Of a stretch of DNA of 36,700 nucleotides, positions 26,434-35,690 are shown piece after piece; position 1 is the stretch's first letter, and every line of letters starts with the position of its first letter. The DNA is from Gammaproteobacteria bacterium F7 (GTDB taxonomy: Bacteria > Pseudomonadota > Gammaproteobacteria > Pseudomonadales > IMCC2047). The position numbers and the translations under genes are program-made. The notes under the pieces are model-generated. The model was not told the DNA's origin. It worked only from the letters and a program-made list of their open reading frames with translations, and did no database searches. The stretch lies in assembly GCA_001593685.1 (NCBI GenBank), contig LUKI01000022.1, positions 1 to 36,700 on the forward strand, written 5' to 3'.

Positions 26434-27240
26434 TTATCCGCCCTTCAAAATATCTTTATTTTCGGGAGACCCGGGAAACATATTCCTGAGTTTAAGCGCA
26501 TAACTGGCTTCAGCATTAGCATCCCCGGAATCACGAGACAACTGAACACCTAACCATAAACTTTTGGGCGTATTGTTAGCGATACGATAACGCACCAAGC
26601 GCTGATAGCTTTCATGATACAAAGCACTTTGGTTGAAATTGCTTTGATTAAACTGAAGGAATGACGCTTCCAACAACGCACGAGCACGGGTATCTTCAAT
26701 TGAAATAGCTTTTTCATAGGCCGTCAGAGCCTCATCCCGTTTACCCAGACGCTGATAACAGACCCCCAAATTTTCATACACCTGCGCACGCTTCTCGTAA
26801 AAGGGGTCTTCGCTGGCCATACGTAACTGCTTACAGGCGTCAATCAAGCGGTCGGCGCCAAACAAAAAGCTCGCATAATTATTGCGGATGCGCGTTTTTT
26901 CAGTGCCGGAAGAAAACTGCAGCGCCTTTTTAAAGTACTTCTCCGCCAGCAAATTATCATTTTCCACCTGAAACAGCATTGCAAAAGCCGCATTCACATC
27001 GGCAGATTTAGGGTCAATTTCCAGCGCACGCTTTAATGGCGGCATAGCAGCCACGGTATCGCCCTTTTGGATATGCAGCAGACCCAGGTCAGTATATTTG
27101 CGCAACGCTTCATCTTCATTCGCGTTATTGACGAAGCGTGAATCAGTCGTTGATACACAGCCCACTAAAAGGACCAAACAAGCCGCCAGGCCGACACGGC
27201 CGGAAGAAATTATCTTTCCAACAATTGTTGGTTTTTTCAT
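26434..27240 (-). CDS. pilW: Type IV pilus pilotin lipoprotein PilW/PilF
   Basis: 268 aa outer-membrane lipoprotein needed for PilQ secretin assembly and pilus stability. Seen: signal peptide with lipobox LLVGC (Cys28), then six TPR-like repeats with YTDLGLLHIQKGDTVAAMPPLKRALEIDPKSADVNAAFAMLF, KNYF-like KKALQFSSGTEKTRIRNNYASFLFG and YENLGVCYQRLGKRDEALTAYEKAI. The frame stays open to 27285, but ATG 27240 places the lipoprotein signal correctly. It lies between rlmN and rodZ, the standard gammaproteobacterial order rlmN-pilW-rodZ. Co-function with PilU in this window. Confidence 0.93.
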   Translation of the reverse strand: MKKPTIVGKIISSGRVGLAACLVLLVGCVSTTDSRFVNNANEDEALRKYTDLGLLHIQKGDTVAAMPPLKRALEIDPKSADVNAAFAMLFQVENDNLLAEKYFKKALQFSSGTEKTRIRNNYASFLFGADRLIDACKQLRMASEDPFYEKRAQVYENLGVCYQRLGKRDEALTAYEKAISIEDTRARALLEASFLQFNQSNFNQSALYHESYQRLVRYRIANNTPKSLWLGVQLSRDSGDANAEASYALKLRNMFPGSPENKDILKGG

Positions 27241-27349
27241 GTTATTTTCTCTTCGCCAGAAACCCACAAAAACAACTAAAAACAAGCAGTTGCAAAATAC
27301 CTCTGCTGCTTAGTATAGACCAGTGCCCACAAGTTGTTGATTATTGGTG

Positions 27350-28459
27350 CTATCCAATATTAGCCGCATCAATATAGCGGCTGTTCCGGCGGGTTCTATC
27401 TTCAACCTGACCAACCAGCTGCCCGCATGCAGCATCAATATCATCACCACGGGTGCTGCGTATAGTAGCGGTATACCCCGCCGCGATCAAAATATCCTGG
27501 AAAGCTTTCACAGCGTTCCGCGAGGAGCGTTTGTAATCCGACAGGGAAAACGGATTGAAAGGAATCAAATTGACTTTACAGGGCAGTTCGCGCAGCACTT
27601 TTACCAGCTCGCGGGCATGCTCTGGACGATCATTGACACCGGAGATCAGTGTGTACTCAACGGTAATCACCCGACGCTCACCCATAACCTCAAGATAACG
27701 GTGACAAGCGGCAAATAATTCTTTAATCGGGTATTTTTTATTCAGTGGTACCAGCTGATTGCGCAACTCGTCGTTAGGTGCGTGTAGCGAAATAGCCAGT
27801 GAAATATCCAGCACTTCACGTAGCTGATCCAGCGCAGGCACAACACCCGCAGTGCTGAGCGTAACGCGGCGTTTGGAAATGCCGTAGCCCCAGTCCTGCA
27901 TCATAATGTGAATAGCGTCCACCACATTATCAAAGTTCAGCAACGGCTCGCCCATGCCCATCATCACTACATTGGTGATCGCCTGGTCATTGGCCCCTTG
28001 TTTTTTGGTCACTGCCTGACTGGCAATCCACACCTGACCAATAATTTCAGCTGCTGTTAAATTGCGGTTAAATCCTTGCTTACCGGTGGAGCAAAAACTG
28101 CAATCCAGAATACAGCCAGCCTGTGATGAAACACAAAGCGTGGCACGATTACCCTCGGGAATCAGCACGGTTTCAACGCTGCTTCCACCCTCAACCTTGA
28201 CCAGCCACTTGCGGGTACCGTCTTTAGAGATCCCCTCATAAACCACTTCCGGGCCACGAATTTCGGCAATGTCGCTGAGTTTCTGGCGCAGCGCTTTGCC
28301 CAAATCCGTCATATCATTGAAATCGGACACCCCAAAATGATGTATCCATTTCATAACCTGTTTAGCACGAAAGCTTTTTTCCCCGATGCTGAGGAAAAAA
28401 GCCTCCAGCTTCTCGATCGGCATACCGAGCAGATTAACTTTTGGTGCAGAGTCAGTCAT
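27350..28459 (-). CDS. rlmN: Dual-specificity RNA methyltransferase RlmN
   Basis: Radical-SAM enzyme making m2A in 23S rRNA (2503) and tRNA (37), 369 aa. Seen: CX3CX2C cluster motif in [42 protein letters not shown], and the methyl-carrying Cys near the C-terminus in [12 protein letters not shown] 28459. First gene of the rlmN-pilW-rodZ-hisS direction, 76 bases downstream of ndk with no clear terminator between, so read-through from ndk is plausible. Confidence 0.96.
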   Translation of the reverse strand: MTDSAPKVNLLGMPIEKLEAFFLSIGEKSFRAKQVMKWIHHFGVSDFNDMTDLGKALRQKLSDIAEIRGPEVVYEGISKDGTRKWLVKVEGGSSVETVLIPEGNRATLCVSSQAGCILDCSFCSTGKQGFNRNLTAAEIIGQVWIASQAVTKKQGANDQAITNVVMMGMGEPLLNFDNVVDAIHIMMQDWGYGISKRRVTLSTAGVVPALDQLREVLDISLAISLHAPNDELRNQLVPLNKKYPIKELFAACHRYLEVMGERRVITVEYTLISGVNDRPEHARELVKVLRELPCKVNLIPFNPFSLSDYKRSSRNAVKAFQDILIAAGYTATIRSTRGDDIDAACGQLVGQVEDRTRRNSRYIDAANIG

Positions 28460-28535
28460 ATCGGCTACCTTTTGTTTTAAAAAAAAAGTTCAAAAACTAA
28501 TTAATCGAGATAATACAGTTAACAACGGTCAGCTA

Positions 28536-28961
28536 TTAACGTGGGCAAATCTCATCTTCAGCGAAGAAGTAAGCCACTTCGCGGGCAGCCGACTCAGTAG
28601 AGTCAGAGCCATGTACCGCATTAGCGTCGATAGAATTAGCAAAATCCGCACGAATCGTACCTTCAGCCGCTTCCGCTGGGTTTGTTGCGCCCATCAACTC
28701 GCGGTTTTTAGCCACAGCGCCTTCGCCTTCCAGAACCTGAACAACAACAGGACCCGAGGTCATGAATTCAACCAGGTCTTTAAAGAACGGACGCTCTTTA
28801 TGCTCAGCGTAGAAACCGCCCGCCTTAGCATCGTCCATATGAATCATTTTAGCGGCAACAATTTTCAGACCGTTTGTTTCGAAACGGCTGTAGATTTTAC
28901 CGATTACGTTTTTAGCTACTGCATCTGGTTTAATGATGGATAGAGTGCGTTCAACTGCCAT
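28536..28961 (-). CDS. ndk: Nucleoside diphosphate kinase
   Basis: Phosphoryl transfer from ATP to NDPs via a phospho-histidine, 141 aa, usual length. Seen: [35 protein letters not shown], the P-loop-like [18 protein letters not shown] and active-site NAVHGSDS with His near 116. ATG 28961 has GGAG about ten bases upstream. The 5' side holds the repeat copy B, and the nearest credible promoter lies beyond it. Confidence 0.97.
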   Translation of the reverse strand: MAVERTLSIIKPDAVAKNVIGKIYSRFETNGLKIVAAKMIHMDDAKAGGFYAEHKERPFFKDLVEFMTSGPVVVQVLEGEGAVAKNRELMGATNPAEAAEGTIRADFANSIDANAVHGSDSTESAAREVAYFFAEDEICPR

Positions 28962-29006
28962 GGACTTTCGTCTCCAAGTTCAGATTAATTTAGGGGTTTA
29001 AAATCC

Positions 29007-29276
29007 GGATCCTCTGGATAAGTCGCTGATAAACTGCGTTCGAGTTAAAAATCCATTCTGCCGAGGCGCTTCGCGAAGGTTGCATGCCGTAGCTATACAA
29101 CAAGCGGAGCAACACAGGCAGGGTGGATTTTTAGCCGAACCCTTCGGGCTTTATTTTTGCGGGCGTCCTACTGCGTTGAAGCCTTTGCGAAGGTTTGAAC
29201 ATTCACAGCAGGCTTCGCCTTGCAACACACTCCGCAAAAATCAAGCGCAGTCATCATCGATCTATCCAGAAGATCC
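29007..29276 (+). repeat. Dispersed intergenic repeat, copy B (MITE-like, with TIRs)
   Basis: 270 bases bounded by imperfect terminal inverted repeats. The left end (29007-29046) begins GGATCCTCTGGATAAGTCG; the right end (29237-29276, read on the minus strand) begins GGATCTTCTGGATAGATCG. About 31 of 40 positions agree with one gap. Interior holds small palindromes such as CTTCGCGAAG and CCTT-TGCG-AAGG. It is homologous to copy A (3013-3236) in the same orientation. No coding capacity is conserved. Minimal transposon-like element or large extragenic repeat are both possible. Confidence 0.75.
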
Positions 29277-29287
29277 TAGGGGCGCGT

Positions 29288-29330
29288 ATTATACGTGCTT
29301 TGATATGAAAAGAATATGACGTTTTGTCAA
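29288..29330 (-). promoter_or_regulatory. Probable promoter(s) upstream of ndk / repeat copy B
   Basis: On the minus strand TTGACA (29330-29325) with 17 bases to CATATC (29307-29302), and further on TATAAT (29293-29288) followed by a GC-rich discriminator GCGCCCC. Either would transcribe through the repeat into ndk about 320 bases away. Confidence 0.5.
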
Positions 29331-29361
29331 TGAGTTAGCGCAGCATCGCCGCGTGTAAAAC

Positions 29362-29390
29362 GAAAATAAAAACGGCGCCAATTGGCGCCG
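29362..29390 (-). terminator. Intrinsic terminator at the end of the isc operon
   Basis: CGGCGCC (29373-29379)/GGCGCCG (29384-29390) with AATT loop, followed on the minus strand by TTTTTATTTT. It lies 22 bases after the iscX stop. Confidence 0.9.
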
Positions 29391-29412
29391 CTCAAAGAAA
29401 GCCCTTTAAGGC

Positions 29413-29613
29413 TTAGTCCATCTCTTCAATCCAGGCCATCTGAATAGCTTCAAGGATTTTCTCTCCGCAATGGGCGGGGTCATCATCGAAATCATCCAAC
29501 TCTAGTACCCAGTTGCGTAGATCGACAAAGTTCACAAAACGCGGATCAACATCGTCATGCTTTTCAGACAACTCAATTGCAATATCCAGCACATCTAACC
29601 ATTTTAGACTCAT
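29413..29613 (-). CDS. iscX: IscX, Fe-S assembly regulator
   Basis: 66 aa acidic protein that binds IscS and modulates its activity and iron access. Seen: LKWLDVLDIAIELSEKHDDVDPRFVNFVDLRNWVLELDDFDDDP and the end LEAIQMAWIEEMD, all family hallmarks. Normal length. Last gene of the operon, 12 bases after fdx. Confidence 0.96.
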   Translation of the reverse strand: MSLKWLDVLDIAIELSEKHDDVDPRFVNFVDLRNWVLELDDFDDDPAHCGEKILEAIQMAWIEEMD

Positions 29614-29625
29614 GTGTGCGCTCCC

Positions 29626-29967
29626 TTAAACCTTACCTTCGGACACTTGGTTGATTGTATATTTGGGTATTTCAACAACCAGATCTTCTTCGCCAACAAT
29701 AACCTGACACCCTAAACGCGACTCAGGCTCTAGCCCCCACGCTTTATCCAGCATATCGTCTTCCAGCTCATCAGACTCGTCAAGCGAATCAAAACCTTCA
29801 CGCACAATCACGTGACAGGTTGTGCAAGCGCAGGACATCTCACAGGCATGTTCGATATCGATATCACTGTGCAACGCTTCATCCAGCAGATTGGCACCGG
29901 ACTCAACCTCAAGCACAGCCCCTTCAGGACATAATTCCGGGTGCGGTAAAAAAACAACCTGTGGCAT
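29626..29967 (-). CDS. fdx: Isc-type 2Fe-2S ferredoxin
   Basis: 113 aa adrenodoxin-type ferredoxin that supplies electrons to Fe-S cluster assembly. Seen: cluster loop ACEMSCACTTCHV with three Cys and a fourth near SRLGCQVIV, and N-terminal VVFLPHPELCPEGAVLE. ATG 29967, three bases after the hscA stop. Confidence 0.96.
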   Translation of the reverse strand: MPQVVFLPHPELCPEGAVLEVESGANLLDEALHSDIDIEHACEMSCACTTCHVIVREGFDSLDESDELEDDMLDKAWGLEPESRLGCQVIVGEEDLVVEIPKYTINQVSEGKV

Positions 29968-29970
29968 AAA

Positions 29971-31857
29971 CTACCCCTCTTTTTCCACATTAATTGCATC
30001 AAGCGCTTTGCCTGACAATGCTTGTTTAATGCTGGCGTCCATACGACGCGCTGCAAATTCATTACTGGCCTGACCGGCCTTTTCTACTTCACGAGTAATG
30101 GCATGAATATCATCACCATCCACCACATCACGAAGACGCTGGAGAGCAGCTTCAATATCAGCACGCTCAGCAGCACTTAATAGACTATCACCATCTTCTG
30201 CTAACGCATTTTCAATACTCAGCAAGAGACCTTTCGCATCCACTTGCTTTTCACGCAGCTGTCGCGCAGTAACATCATCACGGGCATGAGCAATGGACTC
30301 TTTGAGCATCTCGGTCACCTGTTCCTCTTCCAGTCCATAGGAAGGCTTCACGGTGACACTACTCTCAACGCCGGTGGTCATTTCTTTAGCCGAAACACTC
30401 AACAAGCCATCAGCATCAACCTGAAAAGTCACTCGTATACGCGCCGCACCCGCAACCATTGGCGGAATACCTCGTAGCTCAAATCGCGCCAAAGAACGGC
30501 AGTCTGCAACCAGTTCTCGCTCACCCTGCACGACATGAATCGCCATTGCCGTTTGACCATCTTTATAGGTGGTAAATTCCTGCGCCTTGGCAATCGGTAT
30601 GGTGACATTACGAGGAATAATTTTTTCCGACAGTCCGCCCATGGTTTCGATACCCAACGACAGCGGGTTTACATCCAGCAACAGCATGTCATCGCTACTT
30701 TTATTACCCACCAATACATCTGCCTGCAATGCGGCGCCGGTGGCCACGACCAAATCAGGATCAATATCGACCTTGGGGTCACAACCAAACACCTCACCTA
30801 CACGCTGGCGTACATAGGGCACACGAGTTGAACCACCCACCATGACCACATTGGTCAAATCTTTAGCTTTCAGTTTTGCATCACGCAGTGCGCCTTTGCA
30901 AACTTTCAGGGTACGATCAACCAATGGCGCAATCAGCGCATTAAACCAATGTTGGTCCAGGTCGCCTTGCCAGTAGAAATCATCAAGCTCGATAGTCGCA
31001 TTGATTTTTTCCTGTTCAGAGAGCTGCTCTTTAATAGCGCGCGCGCGCTCCATTAGCTGACGGCTTAAGCTGGGACCAACATCCTGCGTATAGCCTGATT
31101 CTTTAAGTATCCACTCGGCAATAGCGCGATCAAAGTCGTCACCACCCAGCGCAGTGTCACCACCGGTGGACAACACTTCAAACACACCGGCCTGTAATCT
31201 CAAAATGGAAATATCAAAGGTACCGCCGCCTAAATCATAAACAGCGATAACCCCCTCATCTTCTTGATCGAGCCCGTAGGCAATTGCAGCCGCTGTTGGC
31301 TCATTCAACAGGCGTAAAACTTTTAAGCCCGCCACCTGCGCCGCATCTTTTGTTGCCTGACGCTGAGCTTCATCAAAATAAGCTGGCACGGTGATCACCG
31401 CCCCATCCAGATCACCGTCCAACGCCTCGCGCCCGCGTGCGGCAAGCACTTTCAAAATTTCAGCAGAGACCTCAACCGGGCTAACATGGCCCGCCGCGGT
31501 GTCTATTTTAGGCATACCTTTGCCTTCATTCTCAGCAAACTGATAAGGCATTTTGTGATCAAAGGTCGCCACGTCTTCAATGCCGCGGCCCATTAGGCGC
31601 TTAACAGAAATAATGGTATTGAGCGGATCACGAACCGCCTGTTCGCGCGCCTCATATCCCACGCTAATTTGATCCTGACCATAATGAACCACCGAGGGCA
31701 ACAGTTTACGCCCCTCATGATCAGCGATCACGTCGGCACTACCGCTGCGCACAGTGGCAACTAATGAATGTGTTGTGCCCAAATCAATACCCACAGCGAG
31801 CTTACGCTGATGGGGAGCCGGTGCCATACCTGGCTCTGATAATTGTAATAACGCCAT
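29971..31857 (-). CDS. hscA: Hsp70-type chaperone HscA
   Basis: ATP-dependent chaperone that drives cluster transfer from IscU, 628 aa. Seen: [55 protein letters not shown] of the ATPase domain; substrate domain with [10 protein letters not shown]; and a helical lid. Partner motif LPPVK is present in IscU of this operon. N-terminal extension [10 protein letters not shown] is usual for HscA. Confidence 0.97.
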   Translation of the reverse strand: MALLQLSEPGMAPAPHQRKLAVGIDLGTTHSLVATVRSGSADVIADHEGRKLLPSVVHYGQDQISVGYEAREQAVRDPLNTIISVKRLMGRGIEDVATFDHKMPYQFAENEGKGMPKIDTAAGHVSPVEVSAEILKVLAARGREALDGDLDGAVITVPAYFDEAQRQATKDAAQVAGLKVLRLLNEPTAAAIAYGLDQEDEGVIAVYDLGGGTFDISILRLQAGVFEVLSTGGDTALGGDDFDRAIAEWILKESGYTQDVGPSLSRQLMERARAIKEQLSEQEKINATIELDDFYWQGDLDQHWFNALIAPLVDRTLKVCKGALRDAKLKAKDLTNVVMVGGSTRVPYVRQRVGEVFGCDPKVDIDPDLVVATGAALQADVLVGNKSSDDMLLLDVNPLSLGIETMGGLSEKIIPRNVTIPIAKAQEFTTYKDGQTAMAIHVVQGERELVADCRSLARFELRGIPPMVAGAARIRVTFQVDADGLLSVSAKEMTTGVESSVTVKPSYGLEEEQVTEMLKESIAHARDDVTARQLREKQVDAKGLLLSIENALAEDGDSLLSAAERADIEAALQRLRDVVDGDDIHAITREVEKAGQASNEFAARRMDASIKQALSGKALDAINVEKEG

Positions 31858-31918
31858 TTAGTGCTCTCTAACCACACCGCTCGTCGATAAGAAAACGGCC
31901 TGGTTCAATCTAGTTTAT

Positions 31919-32458
31919 TTAATCGACCAACAATTCGTGTTCTAGGTGCTCAAGATCAATCTGGACTTTGGCCAAAAACTGCATTTTTTTCACTGTTTCA
32001 ACGGCCGCCGCCAATTCAGCTTGACAGCCTTTTTCGTACTGTTCTACAAAAGCAGCCTGCAACTGAGTCATCTCACTATCAATATGCTCTGCAACCTTTT
32101 CCAGAGCTGATTCAGGGTCTGAAGAATGCTCAGCCTGCTCAAGCTCTTCTCGCAACTCCATTTGCGCCATTAAGAACATCGGATCCATAGCCCCAGAGGC
32201 CTGATCATCTAAATCAATCCCCTTTAGGGATAACATATAAATGGCACGCTTAAGTGGCGAAGTGAGTACATCATAGGCATCATTGATGGTCGCCGCATAT
32301 TGCACCGCCAACAACTGTTCATGTTCGGAACCACCGGCAAATTTATCAGGATGGGTTTTGCGCTGTAATTCGCGATAGGTCGCGCGCAGTGCGCTTTCAT
32401 CGAGGCGGTACTGTTCAGGCACTTCGAACAGCTGAAAATAATTTTCCTTTAAAGACAC
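31919..32458 (-). CDS. hscB: J-domain co-chaperone HscB
   Basis: 179 aa. Stimulates HscA and delivers IscU. Seen: J domain with ENYFQLFEVPEQYRLDESALRATYRELQRKTHPDKF including the HPD triad, and a C-terminal helical IscU-binding bundle. Start GTG 32458 (VSLKENYF), with an AGG about nine bases upstream. Gap of 142 bases from iscA contains a hairpin (32538-32572). Confidence 0.95.
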   Translation of the reverse strand: MSLKENYFQLFEVPEQYRLDESALRATYRELQRKTHPDKFAGGSEHEQLLAVQYAATINDAYDVLTSPLKRAIYMLSLKGIDLDDQASGAMDPMFLMAQMELREELEQAEHSSDPESALEKVAEHIDSEMTQLQAAFVEQYEKGCQAELAAAVETVKKMQFLAKVQIDLEHLEHELLVD

Positions 32459-32537
32459 AATTGACTCACCTACTTTTCAGGTTAGCACTGAGAACGACAG
32501 GGAAGCGCGATAATATCAGAGCAATTGAAACAGATAA

Positions 32538-32572
32538 ATGCGCCGGCAATACTGAAAAATAAAGCGGCGCAT
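32538..32572 (-). other. Hairpin in the iscA-hscB gap
   Basis: ATGCGCCG (32538-32545) pairs perfectly with CGGCGCAT (32565-32572), 19-base loop. On the minus strand it is followed by TTTATCTGTTTC. It may be a leaky terminator or mRNA processing/stability element splitting iscRSUA from hscBA-fdx-iscX. Confidence 0.45.
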
Positions 32573-32600
32573 CATTAAGAGGATCGAAAGGCTTTACTTA

Positions 32601-32924
32601 TCAGACGTTAAAACTCTCACCGCAGCCACACTCACCACTGACATTCGGGTTAGTGAACTTAAAGCCTTCGTTAAGCCCTTCGGTCACAAAATCCAGCTCA
32701 GTCCCATCCAGATAGGCCAGGCTTTTTTCATCAACAACAATTTTGACACCATGATCTTCAAAAATCTGATCACCTTCATCAGCCTTATCGACAAATTCAA
32801 GCACATAGGCCAAACCAGAACAGCCACTGGTTCGCACGCCAACGCGCACACCAATACCTTTACCGCGCTGAGCTAAATGTTTCGTAACGTGCTCAGCCGC
32901 TGTTGCCGTCATCGTAATGGCCAT
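32601..32924 (-). CDS. iscA: A-type Fe-S carrier IscA
   Basis: 107 aa scaffold/carrier for 2Fe-2S/4Fe-4S clusters or iron. Seen: the three ligand cysteines in [14 protein letters not shown] and [12 protein letters not shown] 32924 with AGAGG about six bases upstream. Normal length. Confidence 0.97.
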   Translation of the reverse strand: MAITMTATAAEHVTKHLAQRGKGIGVRVGVRTSGCSGLAYVLEFVDKADEGDQIFEDHGVKIVVDEKSLAYLDGTELDFVTEGLNEGFKFTNPNVSGECGCGESFNV

Positions 32925-32967
32925 AAACTACCTCTAGAACCTGTCTTGTTACCGATTATGCTATTGA

Positions 32968-33357
32968 TTACTTATTGCTTGAGCGCTTGCTTTGCAGGTC
33001 GCTGATCGCTGCTTTAATAGCATCTTCTGCCAGTACAGAGCAGTGAACTTTAACCGGTGGCAACGCCAGCTCTTCAGCAATATCTGTATTCTTGATTTGC
33101 GTCGCTTCATCCAGTGTCTTGCCTTTAACCCATTCGGTTAACAGCGAGCTGGATGCAATTGCAGACCCACAACCATAGGTTTTAAATTTTGCGTCGGAGA
33201 TCACATCATTTTCATCAACTTCGATCTGCAAGCGCATTACGTCACCACAGGCTGGAGCACCAACCATACCGGTACCGACACTTGTGGAATCTTTATCCAG
33301 CGCACCAACGTTACGCGGATTCTCGTAGTGGTCTAATACTTTTTCACTGTAAGCCAT
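32968..33357 (-). CDS. iscU: Fe-S scaffold protein IscU
   Basis: 129 aa scaffold on which clusters are built. Seen: cluster cysteines in GAPACGDVMRL, KTYGCGSAIASSS and KVHCSVLAEDAI, Asp next to the first Cys, and the HscA-recognition motif LPPVK. Sits between iscS and iscA. Confidence 0.98.
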   Translation of the reverse strand: MAYSEKVLDHYENPRNVGALDKDSTSVGTGMVGAPACGDVMRLQIEVDENDVISDAKFKTYGCGSAIASSSLLTEWVKGKTLDEATQIKNTDIAEELALPPVKVHCSVLAEDAIKAAISDLQSKRSSNK

Positions 33358-33406
33358 TGTTATACCCTCTCCAACTTCTCAACAATATTTTCGGCGGCAA
33401 TCTACT

Positions 33407-34621
33407 CTAGTGAGCAGCCCACTGAACCTGTTCTAAATCAACACCGTCTTTGTACATTTCCCATAACGGTGACAGTTCGCGCAGTTTTTCTACTGCTTCG
33501 CGAACATGACCAATCACATACTCAACCTCTTCTTCTGTAGTAAAGCGACCAATACCAAACCGAATAGAGCTATGTGCCATTTCGTCATTTAAACCAAGTG
33601 CTCGCAACACGTAGGATGGCTCAAGGCTAGCCGAGGTACAGGCTGAACCAGAAGACACCGCAATATCCTTAAAGGACATAATGAGCGACTCACCTTCAAC
33701 AAAGTTGAAGCTGATATTTAGATTACCTGGCACTCGCTGAGTCGCCGAACCATTCAGATGCACCTCTTCCATATCCTGGAAACCGGCCAACAACTGATCT
33801 CGCAATTTTGTAAGACGCTCGTTTTCTTCAACAAATTCTTCCTGAGCAATGCGGAACGCTTCACCCATACCAACAATTTGGTGTACCGCCAGCGTACCAG
33901 AACGCATACCTCGCTCATGGCCACCACCATGGATTTGAGCTTCAATACGAATACGCGGTTTACGACGTACATACAGAGCACCAATACCTTTAGGGCCATA
34001 AATTTTGTGAGCACAAACCGACATCAGGTCAACTTTCATGTTTTCAAGGTCAATCTCTACCTTGCCCGCGCTCTGCGCTGCGTCAACATGAAAGATTACA
34101 CCTTTGCTGCGTGTAATTTCACCAATTGCGGCAATATCGTTAATAACACCGATTTCATTATTAACGTGCATCAATGAAACCAGCACCGTGTCGTCACGAA
34201 TGGCATCAGCAACCGCTTCTGGCTGAATAATGCCCTCTGCATCAGGATCAAGATAGGTGACTTCATAACCTTCACGCTCCAGCTGACGACAGCTATCAAG
34301 CACTGCTTTGTGCTCAATTTTAGAGGTGATGATATGTTTCCCTTTCTTGTTGTAGAAATGCGCTGCACCTTTAATCGCCAGGTTATCGGATTCGGTGGCG
34401 CCCGATGTCCAAACGATTTCACGAGGATCACAATTCATCAGATCAGCAACCTGTCTGCGCGCAGTTTCAACAGCCTCTTCAGCTTTCCAGCCAAAGATAT
34501 GCGAGCGGGAACCCGGGTTACCAAAGTTACCCTCCAGCGTCAGACACTCGCTCATTTTTTCCGCAACACGCGGATCAACTGGTGTTGTTGCTGAATAATC
34601 AAGATAAATAGGCAAATGCAT
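33407..34621 (-). CDS. iscS: Cysteine desulfurase IscS
   Basis: PLP enzyme giving sulphur to IscU and tRNA thiolation, 404 aa. Seen: N-terminus [23 protein letters not shown]-binding His/Asp and Lys ([20 protein letters not shown]), and the mobile-loop catalytic Cys in [17 protein letters not shown]. The frame opens upstream at 34666 but ATG 34621 gives the conserved start; 48 bases after iscR. Confidence 0.98.
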   Translation of the reverse strand: MHLPIYLDYSATTPVDPRVAEKMSECLTLEGNFGNPGSRSHIFGWKAEEAVETARRQVADLMNCDPREIVWTSGATESDNLAIKGAAHFYNKKGKHIITSKIEHKAVLDSCRQLEREGYEVTYLDPDAEGIIQPEAVADAIRDDTVLVSLMHVNNEIGVINDIAAIGEITRSKGVIFHVDAAQSAGKVEIDLENMKVDLMSVCAHKIYGPKGIGALYVRRKPRIRIEAQIHGGGHERGMRSGTLAVHQIVGMGEAFRIAQEEFVEENERLTKLRDQLLAGFQDMEEVHLNGSATQRVPGNLNISFNFVEGESLIMSFKDIAVSSGSACTSASLEPSYVLRALGLNDEMAHSSIRFGIGRFTTEEEVEYVIGHVREAVEKLRELSPLWEMYKDGVDLEQVQWAAH

Positions 34622-34669
34622 TTCTTTCAAACTCCAATAGTGGTTTTGGCTCTTCACTTTCAACAAAAG

Positions 34670-35143
34670 TTAAAGGCTTGCTTCCATTTTAATCAGGTCA
34701 TGTTTAGCGTGCTCTTCCTGCAGGGAAGCCACTGCGCGTACTTCACGCCTATCAACCAGATCCCTCAGGCTGATACTACTAAGAAAACTGTGTATCTGTT
34801 TACTCAAGTCATCCCACAAATTATGGGTTAAACAAGCATGGCCATGCTGACAGTTATTGTCACCATTGCATAACGTGGCATCGACAGATTCGTTTACAGC
34901 ATCCACAATTTCTGCCACGCAAATTTGTTCAAGCTCACGGGCCAGCTGATAACCGCCGCCAGGACCTCGCACACTGGTTACCAGCTCTCTGCGACGTAAT
35001 TTGGAAAAGAGCTGCTCCAAATAAGAAAGCGAAATATCCTGTCGCGCAGAAATATCTGACAAACTAACCGGACCGCTTTCACTATAAAGCGCAACATCCA
35101 GCATTGCTGTCACCGCATATCGGCCTTTTGTAGTTAAACGCAT
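34670..35143 (-). CDS. iscR: Fe-S-sensing transcription regulator IscR
   Basis: 157 aa Rrf2-family regulator that represses the isc operon when loaded with a 2Fe-2S cluster. Seen: winged helix [21 protein letters not shown] with [28 protein letters not shown], and the cluster cysteines Cys92, Cys98 and Cys104 at the E. coli positions. First gene of the operon, behind an IscR-type promoter. Confidence 0.98.
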   Translation of the reverse strand: MRLTTKGRYAVTAMLDVALYSESGPVSLSDISARQDISLSYLEQLFSKLRRRELVTSVRGPGGGYQLARELEQICVAEIVDAVNESVDATLCNGDNNCQHGHACLTHNLWDDLSKQIHSFLSSISLRDLVDRREVRAVASLQEEHAKHDLIKMEASL

Positions 35144-35178
35144 ATCGCTTGCTCATCTCGCTTCTTTCGATGGAAGGC

Positions 35179-35211
35179 ATTATGTTAAAACCAACCAAAT
35201 TAGTCAAGTAT
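35179..35211 (-). promoter_or_regulatory. iscR promoter with overlapping type-1 IscR site
   Basis: Minus strand -35 TTGACT (35207-35202), 17-base spacer, -10 CATAAT (35184-35179). The 25-base window 35211-35187 matches the E. coli type-1 IscR consensus at about 21 of 25 positions by eye, so cluster-loaded IscR should block this promoter. Confidence 0.8.
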
Positions 35212-35690
35212 ATTTAATAGACCATTTTTGTTCTTTTTGTTCTTTTTCACCGTTGCCTGAAATATCGTCAAATCCAGTAAAATTATTGTCACAGTTTATT
35301 GAAATTTGTTGGTGAGATGATAAATACAGTAAGGTAAAAATGAAGCACCCTAGCTCCAGGAGAGGCTAACCAATAACTCCCCACCAAGGCTTTTAGCCAA
35401 TCATTTTTCAACCTTTGCTGGTTTACTGATTTTGAAAACAGATTTCGAAAGGAGCTAACCGCCCACTTTACGTTGCCAGGCTTCTAAATCCATCATATTG
35501 AGCCCGACACCTAGTACCTAATAAACTCAGCCCATGTATACGGCACTCCAAGGATTAAATATTTACAGCTCCCAGCCCCAGCAACACAAAGAAAGAAGTT
35601 AACAGCGGATACAAATTAAACTTGAAAACAATTCCCTGAATACAATCGCGTGATTGGTTACTGACGGCCTTCTTTTACCGGAAACAGAAG
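35212..35690. other. AT-rich gap without a supportable gene
   Basis: No gene or RNA is recognised here. It holds a tandem TTTTTGTTC pair near 35225-35242, a GGCTAA/TTAGCC inverted pair around 35365-35397 and scattered stops in all frames. Its AT-rich texture matches the following nitrilase-like gene rather than the isc operon, suggesting that the chromosomal core ends just upstream of iscR's promoter. Confidence 0.5.

Noticed and set aside
28386-28943. Open frame of 185 codons on the plus strand across ndk and rlmN start
   Set aside because: Antisense shadow of ndk; starts inside rlmN and has no ribosome site or family features.
35224-35245. Tandem TTTTTGTTC units resembling a short repeat array
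   Set aside because: Only two copies with no spacer regularity; not a CRISPR or functional array, probably AT-rich slippage.
35461-35520. Short minus-strand peptide ending MDLEAWQRKVGG as a transposase remnant
   Set aside because: Too short and not matched to any family I can name; could be chance.
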